Positions 34,805 to 62,663 of a DNA stretch of 64,000 nucleotides are shown piece after piece (the stretch's first letter is position 1; each line of letters begins with the position of its first letter). The DNA comes from Talpa occidentalis (lineage: Eukaryota; Chordata; Mammalia; Eulipotyphla; Talpidae). The stretch is from contig NW_023601433.1 of NCBI RefSeq assembly GCF_014898055.3, positions 85,631,106-85,695,105 on the forward strand, given 5' to 3'. Position numbers and translations under genes: made by a program. The notes beneath the pieces are model-generated. The model searched no databases. It was not told the origin of the DNA and saw only the letters and a program-made list of their open reading frames with translations.

Positions 34805-35310
34805 TTTCAAAACAAGACAGATCCTGTTACTCCTCTGCTTAAAACCTTCCAGTGATTTCCCATGAGGCTTAGAATAAAATCTGAATGTCTTCCCGTGGTC
34901 TGCACTTCTTCACGCTCCCCTCCTAACATCTGGCCCAACGCATTATGATCCGGCCACTCTGTCCTTCTTTCTATTCCTCCAACACTGGAAGGCTGTTCCT
35001 GCCTCAGGGCCTTTGCACTTACTGTTACCTCTGTTGGGAACACCCTTCTGTGTAGTTCTTCTTTTTCTCGTTCTTCAGATCTTGACTCATGTCAATTCCC
35101 CAGTCCTTCTCCTCTGGTCACATGACCCCTTCTAATTCTCCCATACTTAACCTCTCTCTGAAAGTATCTTCTTTGATTGGTTTCTCTGTTCCTGTCTGTC
35201 TCCTCCATGGAAATGGATAGTTCATGGAAGCTGCAACCTATTTTTCTCTGCTCATTGCTGTGTCCCCAGGTTCTCATCCAGAGTAGGACTCAATAAACAT
35301 TCATCAAAAA
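34805..35310 (+). repeat. L2 LINE remnant
   Basis: Contains CTGCTTAAAACCTTCCAGTG, GCCTCAGGGCCTTTGCACTT and a CAGAGTAGGACTCAATAAAC end, the order expected along the L2 3' portion. Confidence 0.8.
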
Positions 35311-36624
35311 CAACACCGGTGGCTGCTGGGAGTATTACAGGACACTGAAATAAAACTGTGGACTTTGTCAAAGGCCTTTCACACTTATTCTTTCCTGAGT
35401 TCCCTACTTTGTCCAGGACGCTGGCCATCCAGACAGGTTCATACCGGCTGACTAACCTCATTAACATTTCTTGGACTCATTTAACAATAACCCTAATGTT
35501 CATTAAATGGGGGGAAGAGAAGGGGTCAGGTTCATTCTCGATCTACTAGAACAGAAATACTAATTGCTGACCTGGGGCCAAATATACTTTGTTGGCCTCA
35601 CATGGTGTTTTAGGAGAATTTGAGTTCGTGACTAACATCCAAAAATTAGAACATTTCACATAAAAATTCATATGCCCAAGTTCTTCTGAGAACTCAGAGA
35701 TCTGGCCATAGAAGCCCATAGTTTCTCCATTGCCCCAGGTGTGTGTTCCAGGCAATAGCTACCCCCTTAGGCAGAGCATAAGCTCCCCCATCCACCAGAG
35801 CCCCATCCATCTGGCTTCATCTTTCATGTTTTCAGCCTTGACCCTTGAGAAACTAGGTTCTCCTCAAAACCTAAAATATCCTTAGAAATATTACTGGCTA
35901 GCCACAGGCCCTCTTCAAATAATAGGTGGCAGCTCATTATACAGAACAGATAACAGTAACCATAGTTGATGTTGCTTGAAGGCTTACTGTGCCCTCTGGT
36001 TCTGCTTTTACTGACTTGCAGAGTTGGGGACCAGAGTCCTATCAGCTCCCCAACATCTTCAGCCGCCCCTTAAGAAATCTCCGTAGATCCAGGAAAGTCA
36101 GTTCAAAAAAGTACCTTTTCGTCCACTCTCCTCATTTCACAGATAGGTAAACTGTCTCCTAGACAGTACCTCCTCTGGCAGATGTGTGTCTGCTGGTCTT
36201 TTGGGGGGGGGGAGCGGGGGGGGGACACTCATGTTCACAATGTCAGGAAAGGACAGTAGAACAGTACTTCCCTTTGAGAGCTGTGTGCTGATTTCTGCAG
36301 CAAGGCAGGCTTCTCTCAGGCTTGGAGCCAGTTAGTTCGCTTCGATGTGTGCCAGCAAAACTGGACTCTGGAGGGGAGTTGCCCAGCGGAGACCGTGGAC
36401 AGAGGCCCTCCCCAGGCCCCAGTCCAGTCTAAAGTCCTTCTCGGTCTCTGATGACACCGACAGATTGCAGCACACCGCTATCCTGTATGTGGGAAACGCT
36501 GGCCCTCTTACTGTGGGGGAGACACTTATTGATCTTTTCTCTGGGCTCCACATTTGTTATGTGCCAGGCTTTGTGCTGGGTGCTGGGGGTTCCAATGGGG
36601 GTTTCTGGAATATGAACAAGGGTT
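35311..36624. other. Intergenic, nothing recognised
   Basis: Includes a G-run pair at 36203-36225 and a small L2-like piece (TGTTATGTGCCAGGCTTTGT) at about 36520-36600. Confidence 0.55.
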
Positions 36625-36830
36625 TAGGTTCCCACTGTCCTGAGCTCCAGCCTTGGGTCTATAACCTGCTAGTTGTGTGACCTTCAGCAGACAAACTAAC
36701 CTCTCTGTGTCCCTTTCTTCATCTGTAGAATAGGCGTGACAGGGATGGCATATAAGTCCTGGGGTTGTCTGGGGATTCAGTGAGACAGGTTTTGGCACTC
36801 CTAAAGGAAATGGACACAGTGTCTGGCTCT
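36625..36830 (+). repeat. MIR
   Basis: CTAGTTGTGTGACCTTCAGC, AACCTCTCTGTGTCCCTTTC and TTCATCTGTAGAATAGGCGT follow the MIR order. Confidence 0.82.
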
Positions 36831-36839
36831 CCACTGTAC

Positions 36840-37010
36840 TTATCAGAAACTGACATTTTTCTTTCTTTGTTTATTGTCTTCTGACTTACTCAGACTCTGC
36901 ATGAGAGAAGGGCCTTGTCTGTCATGCTCTCCCCTGCTTCCCCACCTAGAACAATGCCTGGCACGGAGTAGGTGCTCCCTAAATATTTGTCTGCTGAATG
37001 AAACGCTGTC
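36840..37010 (+). repeat. L2/MIR-type 3' end
   Basis: AATGCCTGGCACGGAGTAGG then TGCTCCCTAAATATTTGTCTG and GCTGAATGAA, the classical L2 terminus. Confidence 0.62.
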
Positions 37011-38204
37011 TTTCATAGTGCTGCTCTAATTGCCTTTGTGATGGTGCCCTCTGCCCCGGAGGAGCCCAAAGTCTCATGGACTCTGGCGAAATCCTCCCTG
37101 ACCCTGCACTGTGTGCAACAGCGCTGGGAAGCAACTCCCAGTGTCACCCACGGGGTTGACAAACAACGTTCACGTGTCTGCGGAAAGACAGCTACGGCAC
37201 GGGAGAGGGGGTTGGCGATTGAGCAGAGTAGACTGGGCAGCTGAGCCCAGCGACGGGAGCCCTGCATCCCAAGGCCCTCCCTCCGCAACCCTTGCCCCCC
37301 AGGAGCCGCGCAAGCAGCAAGGGGGCGCATGCAAGGAGTCGGGGCTGCTCGGCCACCCCGGCCCGGGGAGGAGATGCTTCCGAGGATGGATGCCCGGGTG
37401 GCCCAATCATCGGGATGACCTTTGAGGTTGATAATTCGTGTATCCTGCTGCCTTGAGAAACGAAATTCCTGGGGGTGGAGGGGAGGGAAAAAGCTCTGCT
37501 AAGTGTAGAGAAAACAGATAAATGAGAAGGTCTGAAGATGTGCTTGCTGAGCGCGGACTGCACCTCCAAAGCCAGCTAACGGCGGGCCCGGGAGAGGGCC
37601 TCCTGGGGGGGCACGTAAGGAAGCTGGAAGCCAAGGCTTTCTCCCCAGGGGTCTGCAGAATCCAGGCCCGGCTCGCACTGCCTGCCTCTGAGACTCGCTC
37701 TTCTCTTCCCGCCTCGAGCTCCAACGCGCGAAATCTGCAAATTCTCTTTATCTGCTGCACGCACTCTGCCTCCCTCGTTCAGACCTGAAGCGGGGACCGT
37801 CCCGGCGATTATACAACTTACCGAGTTCAGGAAGAATAATGCAAATATGGGGATGGATTTTTTTTTTTTTGAGGATTAAATTTTTTTCCCAAATGTAAAA
37901 GTTACAGACGCGCAAATAAAAGTATCCACAGTTCCACTACTCAGAAGATAACTGTAACCTCTCTGATTTAACTGGAGGAGATACTCTTCATTAGTCACCA
38001 AATACACCCTTCCCTTCCCCAAGTCCCAGCGAATGTGGATCCAAACTGCGGGTGAGGACCCACAGCCAGGCAACCCGTTCCATATCGGGGCGGCCCTATA
38101 ACAAACCTACTTCTCTTTATTCTTCTTCCTCCACCTCCTCCCCGGGTTAATTATCTTAAAGGGTAAATTCCAGAAACTCTGAATTCCCACGGAGGGCTCC
38201 AGGT
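37011..38204. other. PPP1CC upstream flank
   Basis: GC-rich shoulder at 37030-37790 with frames on both strands (up to 125 codons), then AT-rich DNA up to the CpG island. No exon is recognised. The shoulder may hold distal promoter or enhancer sequence (inference). Confidence 0.5.
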
Positions 38205-38511
38205 CTGCAGACTTCTGGCCTCAATGAGCAGACTCTGGCGGAGACCGCCCCCCTCGGGACACAGAGCCGCACTGGCCCCGGGATCCCCAACTCCCGCGTG
38301 CAACTTTGCAACTCCAGCTCCCGCCACGGGGCCTACTTGCTCGGCCCGTTTGGCGGAAGGATCCCGCGCGCCGTCGCTCTACGTTCAACCGTCTCCGCCC
38401 CCTTCCGCGCTCTGGCCCCGCCCCCCCGCGCGTCCTGCAGCCGGAAAGAAGTCCCGGCCGGCCGCTGCACTTCCCCGCGCGCATCCCTGCGCCGCCCGAG
38501 CCTGGCTAAGC

Positions 38512-38716
38512 AGGCGGCGGCCATTTTGTTCTTCTCGTGGTTCCAGTGGGGAGAGAAGGAGGAAGCCGGGAGCGGGGCGGTTGGGGGGGGTCCCGCCGCG
38601 GCTGCTGCCACCGCCGCCACCACCGCCTCTCTGCTCGTGGCGTGGGGAAGGAGGTGTGAGTCCCGGGCGCGAGCCGGCGGCGGCGCCGCTGCGGGCGGGT
38701 CGGCGGCGGGACGGCG
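38512..38716 (+). other. PPP1CC: PPP1CC 5' UTR (start estimated)
   Basis: About 205 bases before the ATG, assuming transcription starts near the YY1-like GGCGGCCATTTTGTT sequence, as in many TATA-less genes. It holds a G-rich stretch at 38568-38590 with four G-runs, then a CCG/CCA-rich stretch around 38592-38625. The exact start is inferred, not seen. Confidence 0.5.
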
Positions 38717-55590
<16,874 letters not shown>

Positions 55591-56445
55591 ATGTCACTTT
55601 GACACTGTTTAGTTGGGACTTGTAACATATAGTATATAACCTCCTTTTTAAGACTGGAATGTGTATTGGTCAGCTTGCTCAATAGTGTGTTTGTGGGGCC
55701 CCCCCTTTCCATTTTTGACTTAATGAATGGCATTTGCTGGTTATAACAGCAAATGAAGGACTCCACTCTCAAGAAACAAAATGTTTTGTTTTTCAATCCT
55801 CTATTCCTTTTGCAAACAACTTTTATGATGGTGTTAAAGCTGTATGCCCCAGGACAGTTTAACCTGTCGAAGGGGTAAGTGTACAATTGATTTTTTTTAA
55901 TTCATTACAACCCATGAATAATGTAAATGCTCATTTTCTCTAGGATATAAAGAGAGCCCTAGGGTGCTCAATCTGTACATGTTATTGTCATAAAATGCAT
56001 ATTGTTGATACAAACCACTGTGAACATTTTTTTTTTTTTTAAATTTTGTTTCAAAGGGATTGCTCTTTTCTCACTGTCTGGTCATGTACAAACTAGTTTT
56101 TCAACATTAGGAGTAACCTTCAACCTTGCCAGCATCACTGGTATGATGTATATTTAATTAAAGCACAGTTGCCCTACCTATACTCAAAATGACAATTAAA
56201 GCCATTATTTTAAATGTTTGTGACTCTTTCCTAAAGCCAAAGTTTCTGTTGAAATCATGTGTTGACAAACCCCGAGTACAGGTGGCAGGGCATGTGCCCA
56301 GTGCTGCCTTTGGGGATTCAAAAACAGGTTTTTCATTTTGAATAGCAATTAGTAACATAGTGACTATTTAAGCTATTAATAATTAAAGTTAATAACATTT
56401 TGTACAATTTCCATATAGTCTATTCATTAAGTAATCTTTTTACAG

Positions 56446-56516
56446 TTACATCAGGCCTGAACCCGTCCATTCAGAAAGCTTCAAATTATAGAAACAATAC
56501 TGTTCTATACGAGTGA
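56446..56516 (+). CDS. PPP1CC: PPP1CC exon 8, gamma2 isoform C-terminus
   Basis: Splicing 55561 (donor gtatga at 55562) to 56446 (acceptor ttttttacag-like tract) replaces the gamma1 tail with VTSGLNPSIQKASNY and then RNNTVLYE and a stop at 56514-56516. Total length is 337 residues, the known gamma2 length. From memory human has VGSGLNP and rodents VASGLNP at the junction; here it is VTSGLNP. Gamma2 is the testis/sperm-enriched isoform needed for spermatogenesis in mouse (established knowledge). The frame, splice sites and tail are intact, so the isoform is likely produced here. Confidence 0.93.
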
Positions 56517-56816
56517 CCGATTATGCTTTCTTTGGCCTACATTCTTTATTCTGCGGTGAAGTTGAGGCTTATTACTCAAAACAAAGGAACTATAACTTGC
56601 TATCCATCAGTTTTTACAGAACTCACAGTATCTATGACTTTTTTAAACTAAGATCTGTTAAAAAGAAATCTGTTTTCAACAGATGACCGTGTACAATACC
56701 ATGTGGTGAAAATTCAGACTTATTAAATGACAAACTTGTTAAATCTTCTCAGTGTCTATTTATCAGCACAATACATATAGGAGAACTGTCGATGGCATAG
56801 TGAATAGATTTTAATG

Positions 56817-56822
56817 AATAAA
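56817..56822 (+). terminator. PPP1CC: Likely distal poly(A) signal of PPP1CC
   Basis: A canonical AATAAA about 300 bases after the gamma2 stop, followed within 40 bases by T/G-rich sequence. ATTAAA variants at 56157-56162 and 56195-56200 could serve as proximal sites. Choice of the distal site is inference. Confidence 0.5.
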
Positions 56823-57624
56823 TGCTCTGGAAACCACAGCTTCAATTTGGATTTGTCTTCCTTCAGTAGCCCCTTCCCCAAAGACGGGCTGTCCTGTGGA
56901 TGGCCCATGTCCTTTGCCTCCTCACAGGCAGCGCGGAGCTGCTGAGTGCGGTGCGCTGGAGCCCTCTCCCTGCCTTGGGAGGTGTGACGCTTGAGAGCTG
57001 TGGCTTCCTCTGGAGCCATAGTTTTCTTTTTGTCTAGGTCGGTTGAACTTGGTAAAATTCAAGAGCTACTTCTTTTGTGTTGACTTGGCCCATGGTTTTC
57101 AAGTGCAGGTCTCGATGCTTCCTGCTTCCTGGGGCACGTAGTATTGGGGGGTCTGTCGTTTGCCACAAGTGTGTCCAATGCACGTTGATTTCTCACACTA
57201 CATTAAAAGTGGGCAAAAAGCAGTTTCTTCTGTCAAAAACTGATTTCCCTTAGTTAGGAGAAGACCTAGTGAGAAGCTCTTCTCACCGGACAGCAGCATG
57301 TGGAAGAAAGCCAAGGAGCCCCGGGGGCTGGCCCCCCCAACACTGATGAGTGCTGTTCTGAGGCATTGGCTGTGTGTCTGGCCCCGTGTGCCCTTAGTCA
57401 ATGAGCGGGGTTGGCCCTCATGACCTTGTGCTTGCTGGTCCATTCTGTGACAAATCCAAACTCTGCATTTTCTTGTCCTATTATTGCCCAGAACTCTTTG
57501 ACTACAGGAAGAAAGAATGAGTAATAGATTGCATCAAAGGCAAATTTCATGTATCTTTATGCCCTAGATCTTACCAGTCGTGTATCTTGCAGGATTTCAA
57601 ATATCCTCTGAAGCTGTAAACACT

Positions 57625-57644
57625 GCCACTCTATATAGAGTGGC
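57625..57644. repeat. 20-bp perfect palindrome
   Basis: GCCACTCTAT followed immediately by its exact reverse complement. The centre is CTATATAG. Confidence 0.95.
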
Positions 57645-59327
57645 TTAGAATCCTTTCAACAAGAACATAGATGGCACAGGTTAGCTGCAGAACACGGTTT
57701 TTAGGATATGAGGTCCTAGAGACTCTCATGATTTGAAACTAGTATGTGACTGAAGACCTCCAGTCTACATGAACTATATGCTCTCGCGTGTCCCTCAGCT
57801 CCATGTGCAGTTGAGGTCACCTCTGCCTTGATAGGCTGGTGGTGGCACTTGGTCCAAGAACTGGCCCTTCTAGCTTTGGGACTTGAATAATTAAATGCTG
57901 AGCCGGTGTCCCTAGCTACAGAGGAAGAACGATACCTGCCTCGAGAATCTTGAGAAACCTGCAGTGTGCTCAGAAGAACCTTTGACTCGGAATAGTGTGC
58001 AGTAAATACTCACCATTTGTGCCTTGGAATTCATGCCAGTTTCCTGTGTTGAGGTGATCTCAGTTGCCTTATAAGCACCAGCCTTTGATTTGTACCTGCA
58101 GGGAGCTCAGCATTTCTGAGTACTAAGTGCAGGCAGACCGCATGGAGACCATTTCAGCAGATACAAAAGAAATAACTAGGAAACAAGGTAGTTGCAGTTA
58201 AACCAGTGTAATATTTTAAGTTCTGGTTTTAAGTGATTGGTTTTAAAGGTGTCCCATCTCACAAGATGGGATCACAAGATGACTGCATCATCACCAAACC
58301 AGAAAGGCATGTGATGCCCTCACAGAGCTGAAGAGCTGTCAGCTGAAACCCGCCCTGGTGGTCAAAGGCTTGTGCAAGGCCTGCCCACATCTAGCTGCGG
58401 TGGAAGCACAGACACTGCAGTAGTCCTGGTTCTCAAAGCACCTGGATGGAAAACCAGAACCTCTCACGTAACACACGAACTATAGGTCATGGAGGCAGGA
58501 ACGGTTGAGTGTTCAGCACAGCAGAGCACAGGATGACACGGACAGAGAGGAAATCACCGAAGTTTCCCAAAGTTGGGACCACGATGGGTGGTTAAATGAG
58601 GAAGTTCTGTCTGTGGGAAGGGAAGACCCTAGTTCAGCTTGTAAATTGAGGCAGAGTAGGCAGCATGATCCCCAAGCTGGGAGGAAGTACATGCAAGCTG
58701 AGGTTGACCTTGGCGCTCCAGGGACAGGGCATGTGATGGGGCCAGCCCAGGCGAGGGCGCCACAGCACGAGGGCAAAGGAGAAATGCTAGCGCATATTTG
58801 GGCATATAGGAGGCATCAGGTAACGGTTCCTTCAAAGGATGTTTTCAAGGTTTTGAGAGGATTCTTGTATTGAGGGTAACACTGGTCTACAGCAGTATGA
58901 TTCAGAGCTACAGGTTCACAGCTCTTAGGTGTGTACACCACCAGCATGTACCGCCAGGGCACCCTGGGCTTCCACCAACACAGGCGTCCAGTTCTCTGCC
59001 CATTCTTTACACTTCTTAAGGAAGGAAACCCAGAGTTCATTCAGCTTTGCAAATCGGCTGGCTCAGGCTATAGGGATGGTGTGCTCATTTTTTTAAGGTG
59101 CACCTACTAGCCCAGACCAGAGGACTAGGACACCCTCCTGCTCCCGGCAGGCTGTGGTGTCCTTGCCTATCAAACAGAGAGCTAAAGTATGAAACCCACC
59201 GCAGGTCCCACCACTTGGTTTATACAAAATCAGCATTCACTAAACATAGGATGCCCAAAAATACTCCTAATTACATCAAACAGTAACACAAAGGAACTTT
59301 ATGTTACATTAAAAAAAACTTGATCCA

Positions 59328-59352
59328 GGGCCTCCCTGGTGGTGCAAGGGTG
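59328..59352 (+). mobile_element. SINE 5' stub
   Basis: Only the first about 25 bases of the SINE head (GGGCCTCCCTGGTGGTGCAA) are present, then the sequence diverges abruptly. Either a deletion removed the rest or this is a chance remnant. Confidence 0.6.
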
Positions 59353-61554
59353 CATGTGTGAGCTTCAGGGAAAGAGTGAAAAGGAAGTTTCCCAATGTTG
59401 GCACCGTCAATGCCGTCATCCTTTGGCATGACTGACAGGCTGTACCTGCCCGGTGCCCTCTGCATGATGGTGTGATCACAGCGGTCTCTGCTTACACCTG
59501 AGGAGCACGTTCCCTTCAGGAGCTGGAGCTGGTGTGGCATGAGGATTTATTGCAGCTACTGAACAAATGCAAAGACAGGTAAGCATTGCAGTTGAGAATG
59601 GTGTATATATTGTGTCAGTTATTTGAGTATAAATGTATGTTACAGGATTTAAGTGATTCACTATTGAGAACTCTCTTATCAAAAAGTTAAAACTAGGAAA
59701 GTTAGCCATTCTTCGAGAAAGAAATTGTCCCTAGATATGTTCACAAAGAATTTCATACTCTGACTTAACTAAAGTTTACAGTAATTTTAAAATACAGGAC
59801 TTGCAAAATAATGGATATTTTTCAGCGTGGCAGCAGTTTTAGGTGCTGCTAAAAATATTCAGAAAGCATCCTGTACAAAGCTGGAGATGAGACTTAAGAT
59901 CAGATCATTGTCATCAACCAGGCTTTTTAAGTCTAGGATTACGGAAGACCTAAGTCCTGATCTTACTGTTAAGACACAGCACTCATTTGGGGGGGCAGGT
60001 CAAGCCAACAGACAGCTCTGGCAGCCAACCTCAAGGAGGGCAGCTACCCAGCACTGCAAATGTGCAGGTGCCACAGAGCTGCTAAGCCAGTGATGGTGCT
60101 CAGAAAGTATCCTTCCTGCCTAATGTCAACCTCTGGAAAATTGTAATAATTGAATTAGCATTTTCATGCTAATAATTGACGTGTAAGACTTAGATTTATT
60201 TGGATAGATTTCAAATCCATCCTTCTGTCCCAAACCACCAGTACTTGGCTGTGCCGAAATATTGAATTTTAGCAAATCATTCAGCCAAGATGTGTATTTG
60301 ATGCAACTGTAAAGAAAATCCTAAGGAGCTCATTTAAAAATGTGTATTCTTTTTTCCTTCTAGCCACCCAATTAGCACAGTATCAAATAACGTGTCTCCC
60401 AGAGAGGACCGGCCCACACACCAGTTGTTCAGGGCTGGTGAGCGAGAACAGTAACCAGTCATTATGTTCTGGGACAAACTGACTGCTTGACCTTTCCAGC
60501 AAACCCTGACAAGTTAGGTAGGTGTGGCAAGAGCGTGGGTGGGATGGAGATGTTCTTACTGAGGTTGTCAGAAAGTTCAGGTGCCATCTGCAAGAGATGT
60601 GCTCCTTCGGCTTCCCGAGCCTTCAGAGAATTCAAATTCTATACCTGTTACTGAAATGAAATCACTTCTTTCCAAGGTTTGATTGCCCACCCAGAAGCAC
60701 CCAGTATCTTCTTGTGTGGTCCTAACCCTTGGGTTAAGGGGTAGTTGGCCGTGGCTTCCTAAACTCAGTGCTCCATTCTGGAGGCTGCTCAGTGCATAGG
60801 TGAGAGGCGCGCGGATCCAGCCTGGAGCAGTCGGCTGGAATGTGCTTACCAGTTGACTTCAGGTCTGTCCCTCATTCCCTACTGTTCTAGAGTCACTGAG
60901 GCATGGAGGCCCAGAGAGGGAGAAAGCTGAGTGCCTTTAGATTTGCTGCAGCAGTTTGCTTAGTGGGTGTGCGTTTTGGTCACCACGGATGTTGCGTTTT
61001 TACGAGACGATGGTCATAATCCATAACCTTGCTCACATCAACACCATTTCACTCAAAACTTCCGCCTCTCTTAGTGCGTTAATACAATCAGAGTTGAGAG
61101 AGGTGATCTGTATTCTCTCCCTAACTCAGAAAGCAAGAGTTCCTCTAAGACTCTGCTATTCAAACTTTCTCATGGGTGGACCCTTCAAACAAAGTCACAA
61201 CACAAGCATCATATGTAAAATGAATCAGAACAGTTGTTAGGAGAGGCTGGAGCGGCCTGTTGCACTCTGTAGAGACCTGTGTCCAGACCAGCATCTGTAA
61301 GATGGCGGCACAACCTTCTGCCTGTGCCTCCTCAGACTGACAGCACGTTGTCAGATCCACCCAACAAGCTAAGAAATTCCCTCTGAGTACCCTCCAGGTA
61401 GAAAGTCAAGCAACCACTTCCAGGGGTGTTTATCGACGTTCCCATTCTTAGCCTCGCATTACAGGCCAGGTAGACAGGGATGCACTGAGATCTGAACAGC
61501 ACACCCTTTAGGAGACCAGGGTTTTCCAGCAACACATTTTTTGTTTCTTGAGTG

Positions 61555-61587
61555 TGTGAGAGAGAGAGAAAGAGAGAGAGAGAGATG
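61555..61587. repeat. GA dinucleotide repeat
   Basis: GTGAGAGAGAGAGAAAGAGA run, interrupted by AAA. Confidence 0.9.
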
Positions 61588-61689
61588 TATTTCAATGTGT
61601 GTATAGGTCAAGGTGTATTACTACTTTGTGTTACGTATTTGATATGCTGTATATTTTTAGTGTCTCTTTTGATCAAGTATCGTACAGAA

Positions 61690-61762
61690 AAATTATATGT
61701 GTGTATATACATATGTTTATATATGTGTTTTTATATATACATGTATATATATAAACACATAT
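61690..61762. repeat. Mixed TA/TG/CATA repeat
   Basis: Imperfect run of TATATA, TGTGTA and CATATG units. Confidence 0.85.
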
Positions 61763-62376
61763 CCACTACCCGGGTTAGTTAGGAAATCAAATATTACCAG
61801 CATCTTCGGAGGCCCCTGGGGATACCTCCCCAGTGACACACACCCTCCAGAGGTGACAGCCCTCCTTGAATTGGAGATTAATAACTTCCTTGCTTTTCTT
61901 AGCTGTGTGTGTCTGAACAGTTCATTATTAAATTTTGCCAATTTTTTTAGCTTTATGCAAAGAAAGTTAAATTGTGTTTTCTTCTGTGAATGGTTTCTTC
62001 CAATAATGTTTTTGAAATTACCGTGTTGACATACGGCTTAGTGGAGCGACTGCCCTCCTTCCTTGCCTTTCCCCCCTGCGTTTTCTGTTTGAAGTTATAT
62101 TCTTCATGACTGTTCTTTTAGTGGCTTCTCTGGCCATTTTAATTTGCAGGATCAGTGTCAGGCATTTACTCTGTTTTTCTTCCTGTTCTCTCCCCTCGGG
62201 TTTTAAGAGGAGCGTTGGGCTTCATTCTCCCCCCATTAACATCTCTGTTTTTCCATCTCTGTCCCTCTGATTTGCATTCTCAACAGTTTCTTTATCTTCT
62301 AGTTTACTGATTCTCCTCAAATGTGGTTTTTAATCACTGTATCTTTATTTCATGTTCTGGCTTTTTTTTCCCAAAA
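61763..62376. other. Downstream intergenic, nothing recognised
   Basis: T-rich DNA between simple repeats and a SINE. Confidence 0.55.
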
Positions 62377-62390
62377 TCTGCTTGGTCATT

Positions 62391-62649
62391 TTATTTTTAA
62401 AGACATTTATTTATGCATACAAGAGCTGGGGTACAGGCCAGAGATGCGGGGGTTGAGAGGATTCACCAGAGACAGAGTGGGGAGCAGAACAGGCAGACTG
62501 ACGAAATACACTGCTGAGGGGAGCAGCGGGGAGACAGGAGAGGTCTGCCACGCCATGTGGGTTGCTCCCTGGCTGGGGATCGAACTGGCGCTGCAGAGGC
62601 TGTGGATTGCTACCTAATGGTTGCTTAACCCCTTATGCCACCAGGGAGG
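62391..62649 (-). mobile_element. tRNA-derived SINE
   Basis: Antisense copy; perfect 14-bp target duplication tctgcttggtcatt at 62377-62390 and 62650-62663. Confidence 0.93.
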
Positions 62650-62663
62650 TCTGCTTGGTCATT

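Larger units (their letters stand above)
55591..56845 (+). other. PPP1CC: PPP1CC 3' UTR / terminal region
   Basis: For gamma1 mRNA everything after 55590 is 3' UTR. For gamma2, 55562-56445 is intron and 56517 onward is 3' UTR. AT-rich, with ATTAAA at 56157 and 56195 and AATAAA at 56817. Ending near 56840 gives a gamma1 mRNA of about 2.4 kb, close to the known size. No SINE is inserted here. Confidence 0.6.
56846..61550. other. Downstream intergenic DNA
   Basis: No exon or long coding frame with recognisable domains. Apart from the palindrome at 57625 and the SINE stub at 59328, I see nothing I can name. A short stem CCCATCT/AGATGGG lies at about 58253-58270. Confidence 0.6.

Noticed and set aside
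1..38200. Exons of CCDC63 or another upstream gene
   Set aside because: No coiled-coil coding exon or conserved frame with splice sites was recognised; the open frames have no domain and many are in repeats.
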